Below are positions 21,119 to 29,255 of a stretch of 64,000 bases of DNA, piece by piece (position 1 is the stretch's first letter; every line of letters begins with the position of its first letter). Under the pieces are notes generated by a model. That model saw nothing but the letters and a program-made list of their open reading frames with translations. It made no database searches and was not told the origin of the DNA. The position numbers and the translations under genes are program-made. Source of the stretch: JACVRW01 sp963746825 (GTDB lineage Bacteria > Actinomycetota > Thermoleophilia > Solirubrobacterales > Thermoleophilaceae); NCBI GenBank assembly GCA_963746825.1, contig CAVVCU010000005.1, forward strand, positions 186,001 to 250,000, read 5' to 3'.

Positions 21119-21867
21119 AGCTGACCAACGAGATGGTCGTGCCCGCCTCTGTCGAGGAGGCGTGGGCGGTGATGCTCGACATCGAGCGCGTCGCGCCCTG
21201 CCTGCCCGGCGCTTCGATCGACGGCTCCGAGGGCGACGAGTACAGCGGCACGATGAAGATCAAGCTCGGGCCCGTGAGCTCCAGCTTCGCGGGCACGATC
21301 AAGATCGAGGAGGCCGACGAGACTGCGCACCGCGCCGTCCTGAGCGCCCGAGCGCGCGACAGCCGCGGCTCGGGAACGGCGGCGGCCACGATCACCTCGA
21401 CCATGGCGCAGGCCGACGAGGGCACGCGCGTGAAGGTGGAGACCGAGCTCCAGGTGACCGGCCCCGCGGCCACCTTCGGCCGCGGCGTGATGCAGGACGT
21501 GAGCGCGCGGCTGATGCGGCAGTTCGCCGAATGCCTGGCGGCGGAGATGGGCTCGGGCGCCGGGGCGCCCGAGGCAGGAGCTTCCACCGGAGAGGCCGCT
21601 CCGCCGGCCGAGCAGGAGGTGGCTCTGGCCGGTCCCCTGCCCTCCGACGTGCCGGCGCCCCCGCCGACCGAGGCCACCGTGCGCTGGCCGGCGGGCACGC
21701 AACCCGCCGCCGAGGCGCTGCCCGCCCACGACGAGCGCGAGGACGACGTCCTCGACCTGGGCGCCATCGGGCGCCAGGCGCTCGTTCGCCGGGCGGCCCC
21801 GGTGGCAGCCGTGGCGGTCGGCCTGCTCCTCGTCGCTGCCGTCCTGCGACGAAGGCTCAACCGATGA
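21115..21867 (+). CDS. coxG: CoxG-family SRPBCC protein with C-terminal membrane anchor
   Basis: Residues 1-150 are a CoxG/START-like domain (VKLTNEMVVPASVEEAWAVM, ERVAPCLPGASI, GRGVMQDVSARLMRQFAECL). A Pro/Ala/Glu-rich linker of about 65 residues follows, then a single membrane helix (AAPVAAVAVGLLLVAAVL) with a basic end. In CO dehydrogenase operons CoxG anchors the molybdenum enzyme to the membrane, which fits the neighbours here. GTG at 21115 overlaps the previous stop; the stop overlaps the next ATG. Confidence 0.88.
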   Translation: MKLTNEMVVPASVEEAWAVMLDIERVAPCLPGASIDGSEGDEYSGTMKIKLGPVSSSFAGTIKIEEADETAHRAVLSARARDSRGSGTAAATITSTMAQADEGTRVKVETELQVTGPAATFGRGVMQDVSARLMRQFAECLAAEMGSGAGAPEAGASTGEAAPPAEQEVALAGPLPSDVPAPPPTEATVRWPAGTQPAAEALPAHDEREDDVLDLGAIGRQALVRRAAPVAAVAVGLLLVAAVLRRRLNR

Positions 21868-22526
21868 CCCAGAGCGCTGCCGCCACGCCCTTCGCGCGCA
21901 CCAACCTGCGCGAGCAGATCAAGGACGTGCTCCTGCAGCGCATCGTGGAGGGTTCGCTGGAGCCGGGCAGCCGCATCATCGAGACCCGCGTGGCCCAGGA
22001 GCTCGGCGTGAGCCAGGGCCCGGTGCGCGAGGCGCTGCGCGACCTCGAGCAGCTCGGCTGCGTGGTGCACGAGCCCAACCGCGGCTGCTCGGTGCGCGCG
22101 TTCTCGCTCGAGGAGCTGCTGGAGGCCTTCCCGGTGCGGGCCGCGCTCGAGGCGCTGGCGGCGCGCCTCGCGGCCGAGCGGATCACCGAGGGCGAGCTCG
22201 CGGAGCTCGAGCAGCTGCTGGGTCGCATGCGCGCCGCCGCGGGGCGGGGCGACGCCCACGAGCAGTCCGAGGCCAACGCATCGTTCCACGCCACGATCGT
22301 GCGCGCCGCGCACAACGCGACGCTCGAGCGTCAGTGGCGAACGCTCGAGCCCTACTCGCGCACCTACCTCACGGTCTCCCGGCCCGGGATCGACCTGGTG
22401 CACCTGTCCGAGCGCCACATGCCGATCCTGGCCGCTCTGAAGCGGCGCGACCCGGAGGCCGCCGCCGAGGCCATGCACGAGCACCTGATGGGCGCCGCCG
22501 ACCTGCTCGAGGAGGACGCGTCATGA
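21864..22526 (+). CDS. GntR-family transcriptional regulator (FadR/VanR-like FCD type)
   Basis: The 220-residue protein has an N-terminal winged helix (about residues 12-75: LREQIKDVLLQRIVEGSLEPGSRI, ELGVSQGPVREALRDLEQLGCV) and a helical FCD ligand-binding domain. That domain contains the metal-binding pattern: the Asp/Asn region SEANASFHATIVRAAHN and the late HMPILAALKRRDPEAAAEAMHEH. FCD regulators respond to small carboxylic acids. It lies inside the operon and probably controls it in response to the substrate or an intermediate. Confidence 0.9.
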   Translation: MTQSAAATPFARTNLREQIKDVLLQRIVEGSLEPGSRIIETRVAQELGVSQGPVREALRDLEQLGCVVHEPNRGCSVRAFSLEELLEAFPVRAALEALAARLAAERITEGELAELEQLLGRMRAAAGRGDAHEQSEANASFHATIVRAAHNATLERQWRTLEPYSRTYLTVSRPGIDLVHLSERHMPILAALKRRDPEAAAEAMHEHLMGAADLLEEDAS

Positions 22527-23248
22527 GCCGCATCGTCGATCTCTCCATGCCGGTGCATCCCGACATGCTCACCTTCCCGCGCGTGCCGCCGCCCGCGCTC
22601 GCCGTCCTCGAGAGCCACAGGGAGTTCGCCGAGCGCATCGGGGCCGCCGAGTACGGCGTCGATTCGCTCACCGCCCATTACCTGGTGGTGAGCGACGACC
22701 ACGTCGGCACCCACTGCGACGCCCGCAAGCACATCGTGCCCGATGCGGGCGGGCCCGAGTCGATCCCGCTCGAGTGGTGCATGGGCGACGGCGTGCTGCT
22801 CGACTTCACGGAAGCCGAGAGCGGGCACGGGATCACCGCGGCCGAGATCGAGACCGAGCTAGACCGGATCGGCTACGAGCTCAAGAGGCAAGACATCGTG
22901 CTCATTCACAGCGGGGCCGGCGCCTACAACACCGAGGAGCGCTACCGCACCGACCACTGCGGCATGACCGCGGAGGCCACCCGCTGGCTGATCGATCGGG
23001 GCGTCCGCATGATGGGCATCGACGCGATCACCTTCGATCCGCCGGTGTGGGCCATGTTCGAGCGCCAGGAGTTCTGGGAGGCCCACCGCGTGATGTGGGA
23101 CGAGGAGTACTGGCATCTCGAGAACCTGATGAACCTCGAGCAGATCGGCCGCCCGCACGGCTTCCAGCTCGTGGTGCTGCCCGTGAAGTGGGTGGGCTGC
23201 ACCGCCGCGCCGGTACGCGCGATCGCGATCGTGGAGGACGACGAGTGA
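22523..23248 (+). CDS. Cyclase-family metal hydrolase (kynurenine formamidase-like)
   Basis: This is a 241-residue member of the PF04199 putative cyclase family, metal-dependent amidohydrolases that act on formamides or cyclic compounds. The signature HVGTHCDARKHIVPDAG (about residues 59-75) holds the metal ligands, and LIHSGAGAYNTEERYRTDHCGM with GVRMMGIDAITFDP matches the second conserved part. Its ATG overlaps the regulator stop and its stop overlaps the next GTG. A second cyclase domain is encoded at 24138, so the pathway may contain two related ring openings. Confidence 0.87.
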   Translation: MSRIVDLSMPVHPDMLTFPRVPPPALAVLESHREFAERIGAAEYGVDSLTAHYLVVSDDHVGTHCDARKHIVPDAGGPESIPLEWCMGDGVLLDFTEAESGHGITAAEIETELDRIGYELKRQDIVLIHSGAGAYNTEERYRTDHCGMTAEATRWLIDRGVRMMGIDAITFDPPVWAMFERQEFWEAHRVMWDEEYWHLENLMNLEQIGRPHGFQLVVLPVKWVGCTAAPVRAIAIVEDDE

Positions 23249-24141
23249 CCGTCCTGCGCTTCGGCGACGAGGACTGCCTCGACGTGCAGCGCGCGGGCGG
23301 CAAGGGCGCCTCGCTGGCCCGGATGAGCTCGCTCGGGCTGCCGGTGCCGCCCGGATTCGTGCTACCCGCGGACGCGCTCTCCGCCGCGCTGGGCGAGGGT
23401 GCCGAGAAGCTCGCCTCGCTGACCGCCGACGACGCCGAGAAGGCCCAGCGGATCGTGGCGGGGGCGGCGCTGAGCGACGAAGCGCGGGAATCGGTTCACA
23501 GCGCCTACGCCGAGCTCGGGGACGACGCCGCGGTCGCGGTGCGCTCGAGCGCCTGCGCCGAGGACTCGGAGGAGGCGAGCTTCGCCGGACAGCAGGAGAC
23601 CTACCTGCACGTGCGCGGCGCCGACCAGGTGGTCGAGCGCATCCGCGACTGCTGGGGCTCGTTCTTCAGCGAGCGAGCGCTCTTCTATCGCGCGCAGAAG
23701 GGCTCGCTCGACGACCTGGGCATGGCCGTGGTGGTCCAGAAGATGGTCGACGCCGACGTGGCCGGCGTGCTCTTCACCGAGGATCCGGTGCGAAAGCGAA
23801 AGGACCGCATGGTGGTGGAGGCGGTGTTCGGCCTGGGCGAGGCCTGCGTGTCGGGCCAGGTGACACCCGACAACTATCAGCTTGCCCGCGACGGCACGGT
23901 CAAGCGCCGGCGCCTGTCGGTGCAGCCCCTCGTGATCGAGAGCGCACCCGAGGGCGGCACCGTCGAGCGCGAGCTCGACCCCGAGCAGGGCGGCGAGCCC
24001 ACCCTCGACGATGAACAGCTGCGCGAGCTGGCGGCCCTCGGGGACGACCTCCAGGGCCGTCTCGAGGGGCCGCAGGACATCGAGTGGGCCTTCGAGGACG
24101 GCGAGCTCTACGTGCTTCAGGCGCGGCCGGTGACCGCGTGA
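23245..24141 (+). CDS. Stand-alone PEP synthase-type ATP-grasp protein, ATP-binding half of the split dikinase
   Basis: The 298 residues cover only the PPDK_N/PEP synthase ATP-binding domain: GGKGASLARMSSLGLPVPPGF near the start, AVRSSACAEDSEEASFAGQQ (about 94-113), VQKMVDADVAGVLFTEDP, EAVFGLGEACVSGQVTPDNY and the terminal YVLQARPVTA. There is no phosphohistidine domain and no PEP barrel. Together with the protein encoded at 14964 it gives about 876 residues, matching rifampin phosphotransferase, and the division also resembles phenylphosphate synthase subunits. It would transfer the beta-phosphate of ATP to the partner's His, releasing AMP and phosphate. Confidence 0.87.
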   Translation: MTVLRFGDEDCLDVQRAGGKGASLARMSSLGLPVPPGFVLPADALSAALGEGAEKLASLTADDAEKAQRIVAGAALSDEARESVHSAYAELGDDAAVAVRSSACAEDSEEASFAGQQETYLHVRGADQVVERIRDCWGSFFSERALFYRAQKGSLDDLGMAVVVQKMVDADVAGVLFTEDPVRKRKDRMVVEAVFGLGEACVSGQVTPDNYQLARDGTVKRRRLSVQPLVIESAPEGGTVERELDPEQGGEPTLDDEQLRELAALGDDLQGRLEGPQDIEWAFEDGELYVLQARPVTA

Positions 24142-25535
24142 GCGACCTGCTGGAGCGGGCCACCGAGTGGATGGCCGAGGTGCATCCGCACTTCCGCCAT
24201 CTGCAGCGAACGCTCGATTGGGCGCTCGAGCTCGATCCGCAGGCGAGCGAGGCGGTGCTCATCGCCGCCGTGACCCACGACGCCGAACGGGCCTACCCCG
24301 AGCCCGGCTGGGACTCCGCCATGTCGTGGGACGACCCCGACTACAACCGCTGGCACCAGGACCGCTGCGCGCGGATCGTGACCGAGTGGATGCGCGAGCA
24401 GGGGGCCGAGCCCGGCTTGACCACGGAGGTGGAGCGCATCGTGCTCGTGCACGAGGAGGGCGGCTTCCCGGAGGCCGACGTGGTCCAGGCGGCGGACTCG
24501 CTCTCCTTCCTCGAGACGATGGTGCACGTGGTCGCCGAATGGGTGCAGTCGGGGCGCGCCCCGCGCTCGGCCGCGGAGGGCAAGGCGCGCCACTCCCTGG
24601 AGCGCATCAGCCCGGAGCTGATTCGCGCGCGCGAGGAGGCCGCGCCGCTGCTGGCCGCGGCGCTGCAGCGCTTGGCCGCCGTGCCCGCCCCGGAGGAGGT
24701 GCTGGCCGCGATGCGGTTCGCCCGGCAGGGCCGCATCTTCAGCCTGGCCCGCGACCGCTTCCCGCGCATGCCGCTGTTTCCCGGCCACCCGTCCTTCGAG
24801 GTGCTGTCCTACCGCACGCCGCAGGGCATCCGGGCGGCGGGCGACAGGCCGTGGGGGCCGAGCAACGACGCCGGCCTGGGCTACATGAGCGAGATGGTCA
24901 TGGGCACCACGCACAGCGGCGCGCACATCGACGCCCACGCCCACATGACGCTGGGAGGCGAGGATCGCTGGAACGGGGGCTCGGCGCAGCGTCACCTGGG
25001 CGACTTCGGCCCGCTGCGCGGCGACGCCACCGAGATCCCGGCCCTGTGGCGGCGCGGCGTGCTCTACGACGTTCCCGGCCACCGCGGGGTGGAGTATCTG
25101 ACCAGCGCGCAACCGGTAGGCGCGGCCGAGCTTCATGAGATCGAGAGCGCCACCGGCGTGTCCGCGGGAGCCGGCGACGTGGCGCTCGTGCGCACCGGCT
25201 ACATGCGCCACTGGCCCGATCCCGACTTAATGGCCGAGCACCGCGGGCCGGGGCCCGACGAGTCGGCCGCGCGACTCCTGGCCGAGCGCGGCGTGGTCGC
25301 CGTGGGCTCGGACACCGAGACCTTCGAGGTGCAGCCCGCGCCGGACCCGGGCGAGCCGTCCAACCCACAGCCCGTGCACACGCTGCTGCTGATCGAGAGG
25401 GGGATCTACATCATGGAGAGCCTCGACCTGGAGGCCCTAGCCGAGAGCGGAACGCGGGAGTTCCTCTTCGTCGCGCTGCCGCTGGCGATCCGCGGCGCGA
25501 CGGGCTCGATGATCGATCCGGTGGCGGTGGTCTGA
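24138..25535 (+). CDS. HD-like domain fused to a cyclase-family metal hydrolase
   Basis: The 465-residue protein has two parts. Residues 1-170 look like an HD-type metal-dependent hydrolase: HPHFRHLQRTLDWALE, AVTHDAERAYP with a His-Asp pair, and a later conserved Asp in VVQAADSLSFLETM. Residues about 195-465 form a PF04199 cyclase: MPLFPGHPSFEVLSYRTPQG, the metal site HSGAHIDAHAHMTLGG, GDVALVRTGYMRHWPD, and a C-terminal LFVALPLAIRGATGS. A roughly 25-residue Ala-rich linker joins them. GTG at 24138 overlaps the ATP-grasp stop. The fusion may be real or may hide a lost stop between two genes. Confidence 0.78.
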   Translation: MSDLLERATEWMAEVHPHFRHLQRTLDWALELDPQASEAVLIAAVTHDAERAYPEPGWDSAMSWDDPDYNRWHQDRCARIVTEWMREQGAEPGLTTEVERIVLVHEEGGFPEADVVQAADSLSFLETMVHVVAEWVQSGRAPRSAAEGKARHSLERISPELIRAREEAAPLLAAALQRLAAVPAPEEVLAAMRFARQGRIFSLARDRFPRMPLFPGHPSFEVLSYRTPQGIRAAGDRPWGPSNDAGLGYMSEMVMGTTHSGAHIDAHAHMTLGGEDRWNGGSAQRHLGDFGPLRGDATEIPALWRRGVLYDVPGHRGVEYLTSAQPVGAAELHEIESATGVSAGAGDVALVRTGYMRHWPDPDLMAEHRGPGPDESAARLLAERGVVAVGSDTETFEVQPAPDPGEPSNPQPVHTLLLIERGIYIMESLDLEALAESGTREFLFVALPLAIRGATGSMIDPVAVV

Positions 25536-25537
25536 CC

Positions 25538-26583
25538 ATGAAGGCACTCGTCCTACACGAGCCCAACGAGTTCTCGATCGAGGAGGTGGGGCGCCCGGAG
25601 CCGGGGCCCCACGAGGTGCTCTGCAAGGTCAACACGGTCACGATCTGCGGCACCGATCCCCACATCATCGGCGGCGACTATCCGGGCTTCTGGCCCAAGG
25701 ACTTCCCCTTCATCCCCGGGCACGAGTGGTGCGGCGAGGTGGTCGAGCTCGGCTCCGGCGCGGCCGAGCTGGGCTGGGAGACCGGCACCCGCGTGGCCGG
25801 CACCTCGCACGCCGGCTGTGGCTTCTGTCGCCTGTGCGTGGAGGGCCGCTACAACCTGTGCGAGAACTACGGCGACGAGCGCCTGCACCGCCAGTACGGC
25901 CACTACACGCAGGGCTCGTACGCCGACTACGTGGTGCACTCGGTCAAGTCGGTCTTTCCCGTGCCCGACGAGCTGAGCGACGAGGAGGCGGCGATGCTCG
26001 ACCCCACCTCGATCGCGCTGCACACGGTCAAGCGCGGCGGGCAGGCGCCGGGCGACTCCGTGGCCGGTGATCGGCCCCGGCGTGATGGGTTTGCTGGTGG
26101 CCGAGTGCGCCCGCGCGATGGGCGCGGGCCGCGTGCTCGTGGTGGGCCGCGGCGCCCGCCTCGAGAAGGCGGCCGAGCTCGGCCACGAGACGGTCGACTT
26201 CACCCAGACCGAGCCGGTCGACGCTATTCGCGAGCTGCACCGGCGGCCGGGGCGCCGACGTGGCGCTCGAGTGCTCGGGCGACCCCGAGGCGGTGGGCCG
26301 CTGCGTGGACATGGTGCGCAAGGGCGGCCGGGTGGCGGTGATCGGCATTCCGCTCGAGCCCGCCCCGGTCCCGCTGCGCCGGCTCGTGCTCGACGAGATC
26401 GAGGTGGCGGGAGTGCGGGCCAACGCGGGGGAGATGCCGGAGGCGATCGCGATGGTCGCCGCCGGGCGGATCCGGCTGCGCGAGCTGATCACCCACCGCT
26501 TCGCGCTGGAGGACTTCGCCGAGGCCTACCGCGTGTTCACCGAGCGGATCGACGGCGCGCTGAAGGTGATCGTTCGCCCGTGA
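25538..26583 (+). CDS. Zinc-dependent alcohol dehydrogenase, MDR family (two frameshifts)
   Basis: The catalytic domain has TICGTDPHIIGG, GHEWCGEVVELG and the four structural zinc Cys in AGCGFCRLCVEGRYNLC. Two frame changes follow. Near 26062, dropping one G joins APGDSVA to VIGPGVMGLLVAECARAMG, the NAD(P) Rossmann motif. Near 26241, dropping one C joins AIRELHGG to RGADVALECSGDPEAVG. The last frame runs through GGRVAVIGIPLEP and THRFALEDFAEAYRVF to the stop. The intact protein would have about 347 residues, as expected. It presumably oxidises an alcohol intermediate of the pathway. Confidence 0.88.
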
Positions 26584-27746
26584 AGGGCTATGCGCTGCTG
26601 GCGGCGCTCTTCCTCAGCGCGCTGGCCCTGCGCCCGCAGCTGGTGGGCGTCGGGCCGCTGCTGCCCGAGATCGACGAGGACCTCGGGGTTTCCCACGCGG
26701 TGGTCGGCCTCTTGAGCACCATCCCCGTGCTGTGCATGGGGCTGTTCGCCCCGCCCGCCGCCTATCTCGCGGGCCGGCTGGGCACCCGCTGGGCCATCGC
26801 AGCGTGCCTGGCGGGAATCGCCGGCTTCGGCCTACTGCGCGCGGTCGCGCCCGGGGCGCCGCTGGTGCTCGCGCTGACTTTTCCCATCGGCATGGGGATG
26901 GGGCTGGCGGGGGCGCTGATCCCGGTGGCGGTGAAGGAGCGCTTCGCGCACCGGCCCGCCTTCGCCAGCGGCGTCTACACGACCGGGATCACCGGTGGCG
27001 CCGCGCTCTCGTCCGGCCTGGCCGTGCCGATCGCGGGCGCTCTCGGGGGCTGGCGCGCGTCGCTGGCGGTGTTCTCCGGCGTCACCCTGCTGCTCTTCAT
27101 CGCCTGGCTCGCTCTCACGCCGCCGGCGCGCGAGCGCCCCCCGATCTCACCTCCGCGCCTGCCCTGGGGCCGGCGGGTGGTGTGGGTTCTCGTGGCCGTG
27201 TTCGCGCTGCAGTCGATCGTCTACTACGGCCTGGTCTCGTGGATGCCCGACTCCTTCCAGGAGCGCGGTTGGAGCGCGGAGGCGGCGGGCACGCTCGTGG
27301 GTGTGATGAGCATCGCCGGGCTGCCCAGCGGACTGATGGTCCCCTTCCTCGCCGACCGCCTCGGGTCGCGGCGGCAGTGGCTCGGTCTGACGGCAGGGAT
27401 GCTGTTCGTGGCCACCATCGGCATCGCCACGCTGCCCGACGCGGGCTGGGCGTGGGCGATCCTCGCCGGCGCCGGCATAGGCGCGACCTTCCCGCTCACC
27501 CTGACCCTGCCACTCGACGTGGCCCGCGACCCCGCCGACACCGGGGCGGTGGTGGGTCTCATGCTCGGCGCGGGATACACGATTGCCGCCGCGGGGCCCT
27601 TCCTGCTCGGCGCGGCGCGTGACCTGACCGGCTCCTTCTCGGCAAGCCTGTGGGTGCTCGTGGTGGTGGCGGGCGGCCTGCTGCTCTCGATCCTGCCCCT
27701 GTCGCCGGCGCGGCTGCGCCCCCTGGCCCATGCGGTGGCCCGGTGA
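26580..27746 (+). CDS. MFS transporter, CynX/NimT-like
   Basis: The 388-residue protein has about twelve predicted membrane helices. The opening LLAALFLSALALRPQLVGVGPLLPEI matches the cyanate/nitroimidazole MFS group, and the loop AAYLAGRLGTRWAI carries the conserved MFS Gly-Arg motif after helix 2. It is probably the uptake system for the pathway substrate. GTG at 26580 overlaps the dehydrogenase stop, and its stop overlaps the GTG of the next gene. Confidence 0.88.
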   Translation: MKGYALLAALFLSALALRPQLVGVGPLLPEIDEDLGVSHAVVGLLSTIPVLCMGLFAPPAAYLAGRLGTRWAIAACLAGIAGFGLLRAVAPGAPLVLALTFPIGMGMGLAGALIPVAVKERFAHRPAFASGVYTTGITGGAALSSGLAVPIAGALGGWRASLAVFSGVTLLLFIAWLALTPPARERPPISPPRLPWGRRVVWVLVAVFALQSIVYYGLVSWMPDSFQERGWSAEAAGTLVGVMSIAGLPSGLMVPFLADRLGSRRQWLGLTAGMLFVATIGIATLPDAGWAWAILAGAGIGATFPLTLTLPLDVARDPADTGAVVGLMLGAGYTIAAAGPFLLGAARDLTGSFSASLWVLVVVAGGLLLSILPLSPARLRPLAHAVAR

Positions 27747-28663
27747 GCGACCAGCCCGTCTTTCTCTCCTGCGCCGTCACCGGCGGCATGAGCGTGCCCG
27801 GCCAGAGCGAGGCCATCCCCGTCACGCCGGAGGAGATCGTCGAGTCCGCGGTGGAGGCGAGCGAGGCGGGAGCGGCGATCGTCCACCTGCACGTGCGCGA
27901 GCCCGAGACGGGCAAGCCGGTGCCCGATCTGGGCCTGTTCAGGGAGGTGCTGGCCGGCGTCGGCGAGCGCTGCGAGGCCATCGCCCAGCCCACCAGCGGG
28001 GGCGGCGTGGGGATGACGATCGAGGAGCGCGCCCGGGTGGTTACCGAGTGCCGCCCGGAGATGGCCACCTTCAACTGCGGCTCGTTCAACTTCGGCATCT
28101 TTCAGGTGCGCCACCGGCCCGAGATGGCGGAGTGGGAGACCGAGTACCTCGAGTCCACGCGCGACTACGTGTTCCGCAACACGTTCCGCGACGTCTATCG
28201 CCTGTCCGAGCTGTTCCGCGAGGCGGGCACCAAGCCGGAGTACGAGGTCTACGACGTCGGCCACCTCTACAACCTCCATCACCTGGCCGAGCAGGAGCTG
28301 GTCGACCTTCCCTTCCACGTCCAGTTCGTGCTGGGCGTGCTCGGGGCCAACGCCGCCTCGATCGAGCAGCTCGTGCACATGCGCCGGACGGCGATCGGCC
28401 TGTTCGGGGAGGAGAGCTTCACGTGGTCGGCGGCCGGCGTCGGCTATCCCGGCCAGTTCCACCTCGCGGCGACGGCGCTGATGCTGGGCGGGCACATGCG
28501 CGTGGGCCTGGAGGACAACCTGCGCGTGACCACCACCGAGCGCGCCTCCTCCAACGCAGCGCTGGTGGCGAAGGCCATGGCCCTGGCGCCGCTGCTGGAC
28601 CGCGAGCCGGCGAGTGCGGGCGAGGCGCGAAAGCTGCTCGGGCTGGCGCGCGTCAGCTCTTAG
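27743..28663 (+). CDS. BKACE family beta-keto acid cleavage enzyme (DUF849)
   Basis: Members condense a beta-keto acid with acetyl-CoA and release acetoacetate plus a new CoA ester, as in the lysine-fermentation enzyme Kce. The 306-residue TIM barrel shows the zinc-binding pair in IVHLHVREPETGKP (about residues 45-58), QPTSGGGVGMTIEERA, ATFNCGSFNFG, and GGHMRVGLEDNLRV near the end. It is the last gene of the operon, and its start overlaps the transporter stop. It suggests that carbon leaves the pathway as a CoA ester and acetoacetate. Confidence 0.9.
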   Translation: MSDQPVFLSCAVTGGMSVPGQSEAIPVTPEEIVESAVEASEAGAAIVHLHVREPETGKPVPDLGLFREVLAGVGERCEAIAQPTSGGGVGMTIEERARVVTECRPEMATFNCGSFNFGIFQVRHRPEMAEWETEYLESTRDYVFRNTFRDVYRLSELFREAGTKPEYEVYDVGHLYNLHHLAEQELVDLPFHVQFVLGVLGANAASIEQLVHMRRTAIGLFGEESFTWSAAGVGYPGQFHLAATALMLGGHMRVGLEDNLRVTTTERASSNAALVAKAMALAPLLDREPASAGEARKLLGLARVSS

Positions 28664-28688
28664 CTCGGGCTTACACCGGCCAGGCAAC

Positions 28689-29255
28689 GTGGAGGGCGTG
28701 CTGCTCGCCCCTGAATCCACTGCCGCGGTCGTGGTGGCCGGCCTGCCGGGCGCCGGCAAGACCACGCTCGTGGCCTCCGAGCCGCGGGCGCTCGACAGCG
28801 ACGCCGTGCGCGAGGCCTGGGCGCGCCGGCTCGCCGGGGTGCCCTACCCGCTGTGGCGGCCGCTGGTGCACGCGTGCCACCTGGCGGCGGTCTGGGGCGC
28901 GCTCAAGCGCCCCGAGGGCGTGGTCGTGGTACGACCGTTCACCCGCACCTGGCTGCGGCGCGCGGTGCTGCGACGAGCCCGCCGCCACCATGCCGAGGTT
29001 CATCTGGTGGTGGTCGACGCCACGCCCGAGCAGGCGCGCGCGGGCCAGCGCGCGCGGGTCCGGAGGGTCTCCGAACGGGCGATGCGTCGGCATGAGCACC
29101 GCTGGGCTGCCGCCGATCTCGCGCGCGAGGAGTGGACGACGGTCAGCTACAGCCGCGGGGCTGAGAGCTACGCCGCAGCGCGTTCGGCCGTGCGCGAACG
29201 GGGGCGCGCCGGCGGCCCGGGCATGGCGAACTCGGGCGGCGCGATGGCCAGGTAG
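28689..29255 (+). CDS. P-loop ATP-binding protein, AAA_33/kinase-like
   Basis: The 188-residue product has a Walker A motif GLPGAGKTTLV (about residues 19-29), then DSDAVREAWARRL, and a strand VHLVVVDATPEQARAGQRAR followed by a basic helix, the usual order of small AAA_33 kinases or phosphotransferases. Starts are uncertain: GTG at 28689 is used, and GTG at 28698 is close. The last 88 bases overlap the 3' end of the convergent flavoprotein gene. The substrate is unknown, and it may not belong to the preceding operon. Confidence 0.68.
   Translation: MEGVLLAPESTAAVVVAGLPGAGKTTLVASEPRALDSDAVREAWARRLAGVPYPLWRPLVHACHLAAVWGALKRPEGVVVVRPFTRTWLRRAVLRRARRHHAEVHLVVVDATPEQARAGQRARVRRVSERAMRRHEHRWAAADLAREEWTTVSYSRGAESYAAARSAVRERGRAGGPGMANSGGAMAR

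Noticed and set aside
14964..24141. Rifampicin resistance by phosphorylation
   Set aside because: The domain layout resembles rifampin phosphotransferase, but the genes sit in a catabolic operon with ring-processing enzymes, and the substrate domain cannot be matched to the rifampin-binding domain by eye. Resistance is not claimed.
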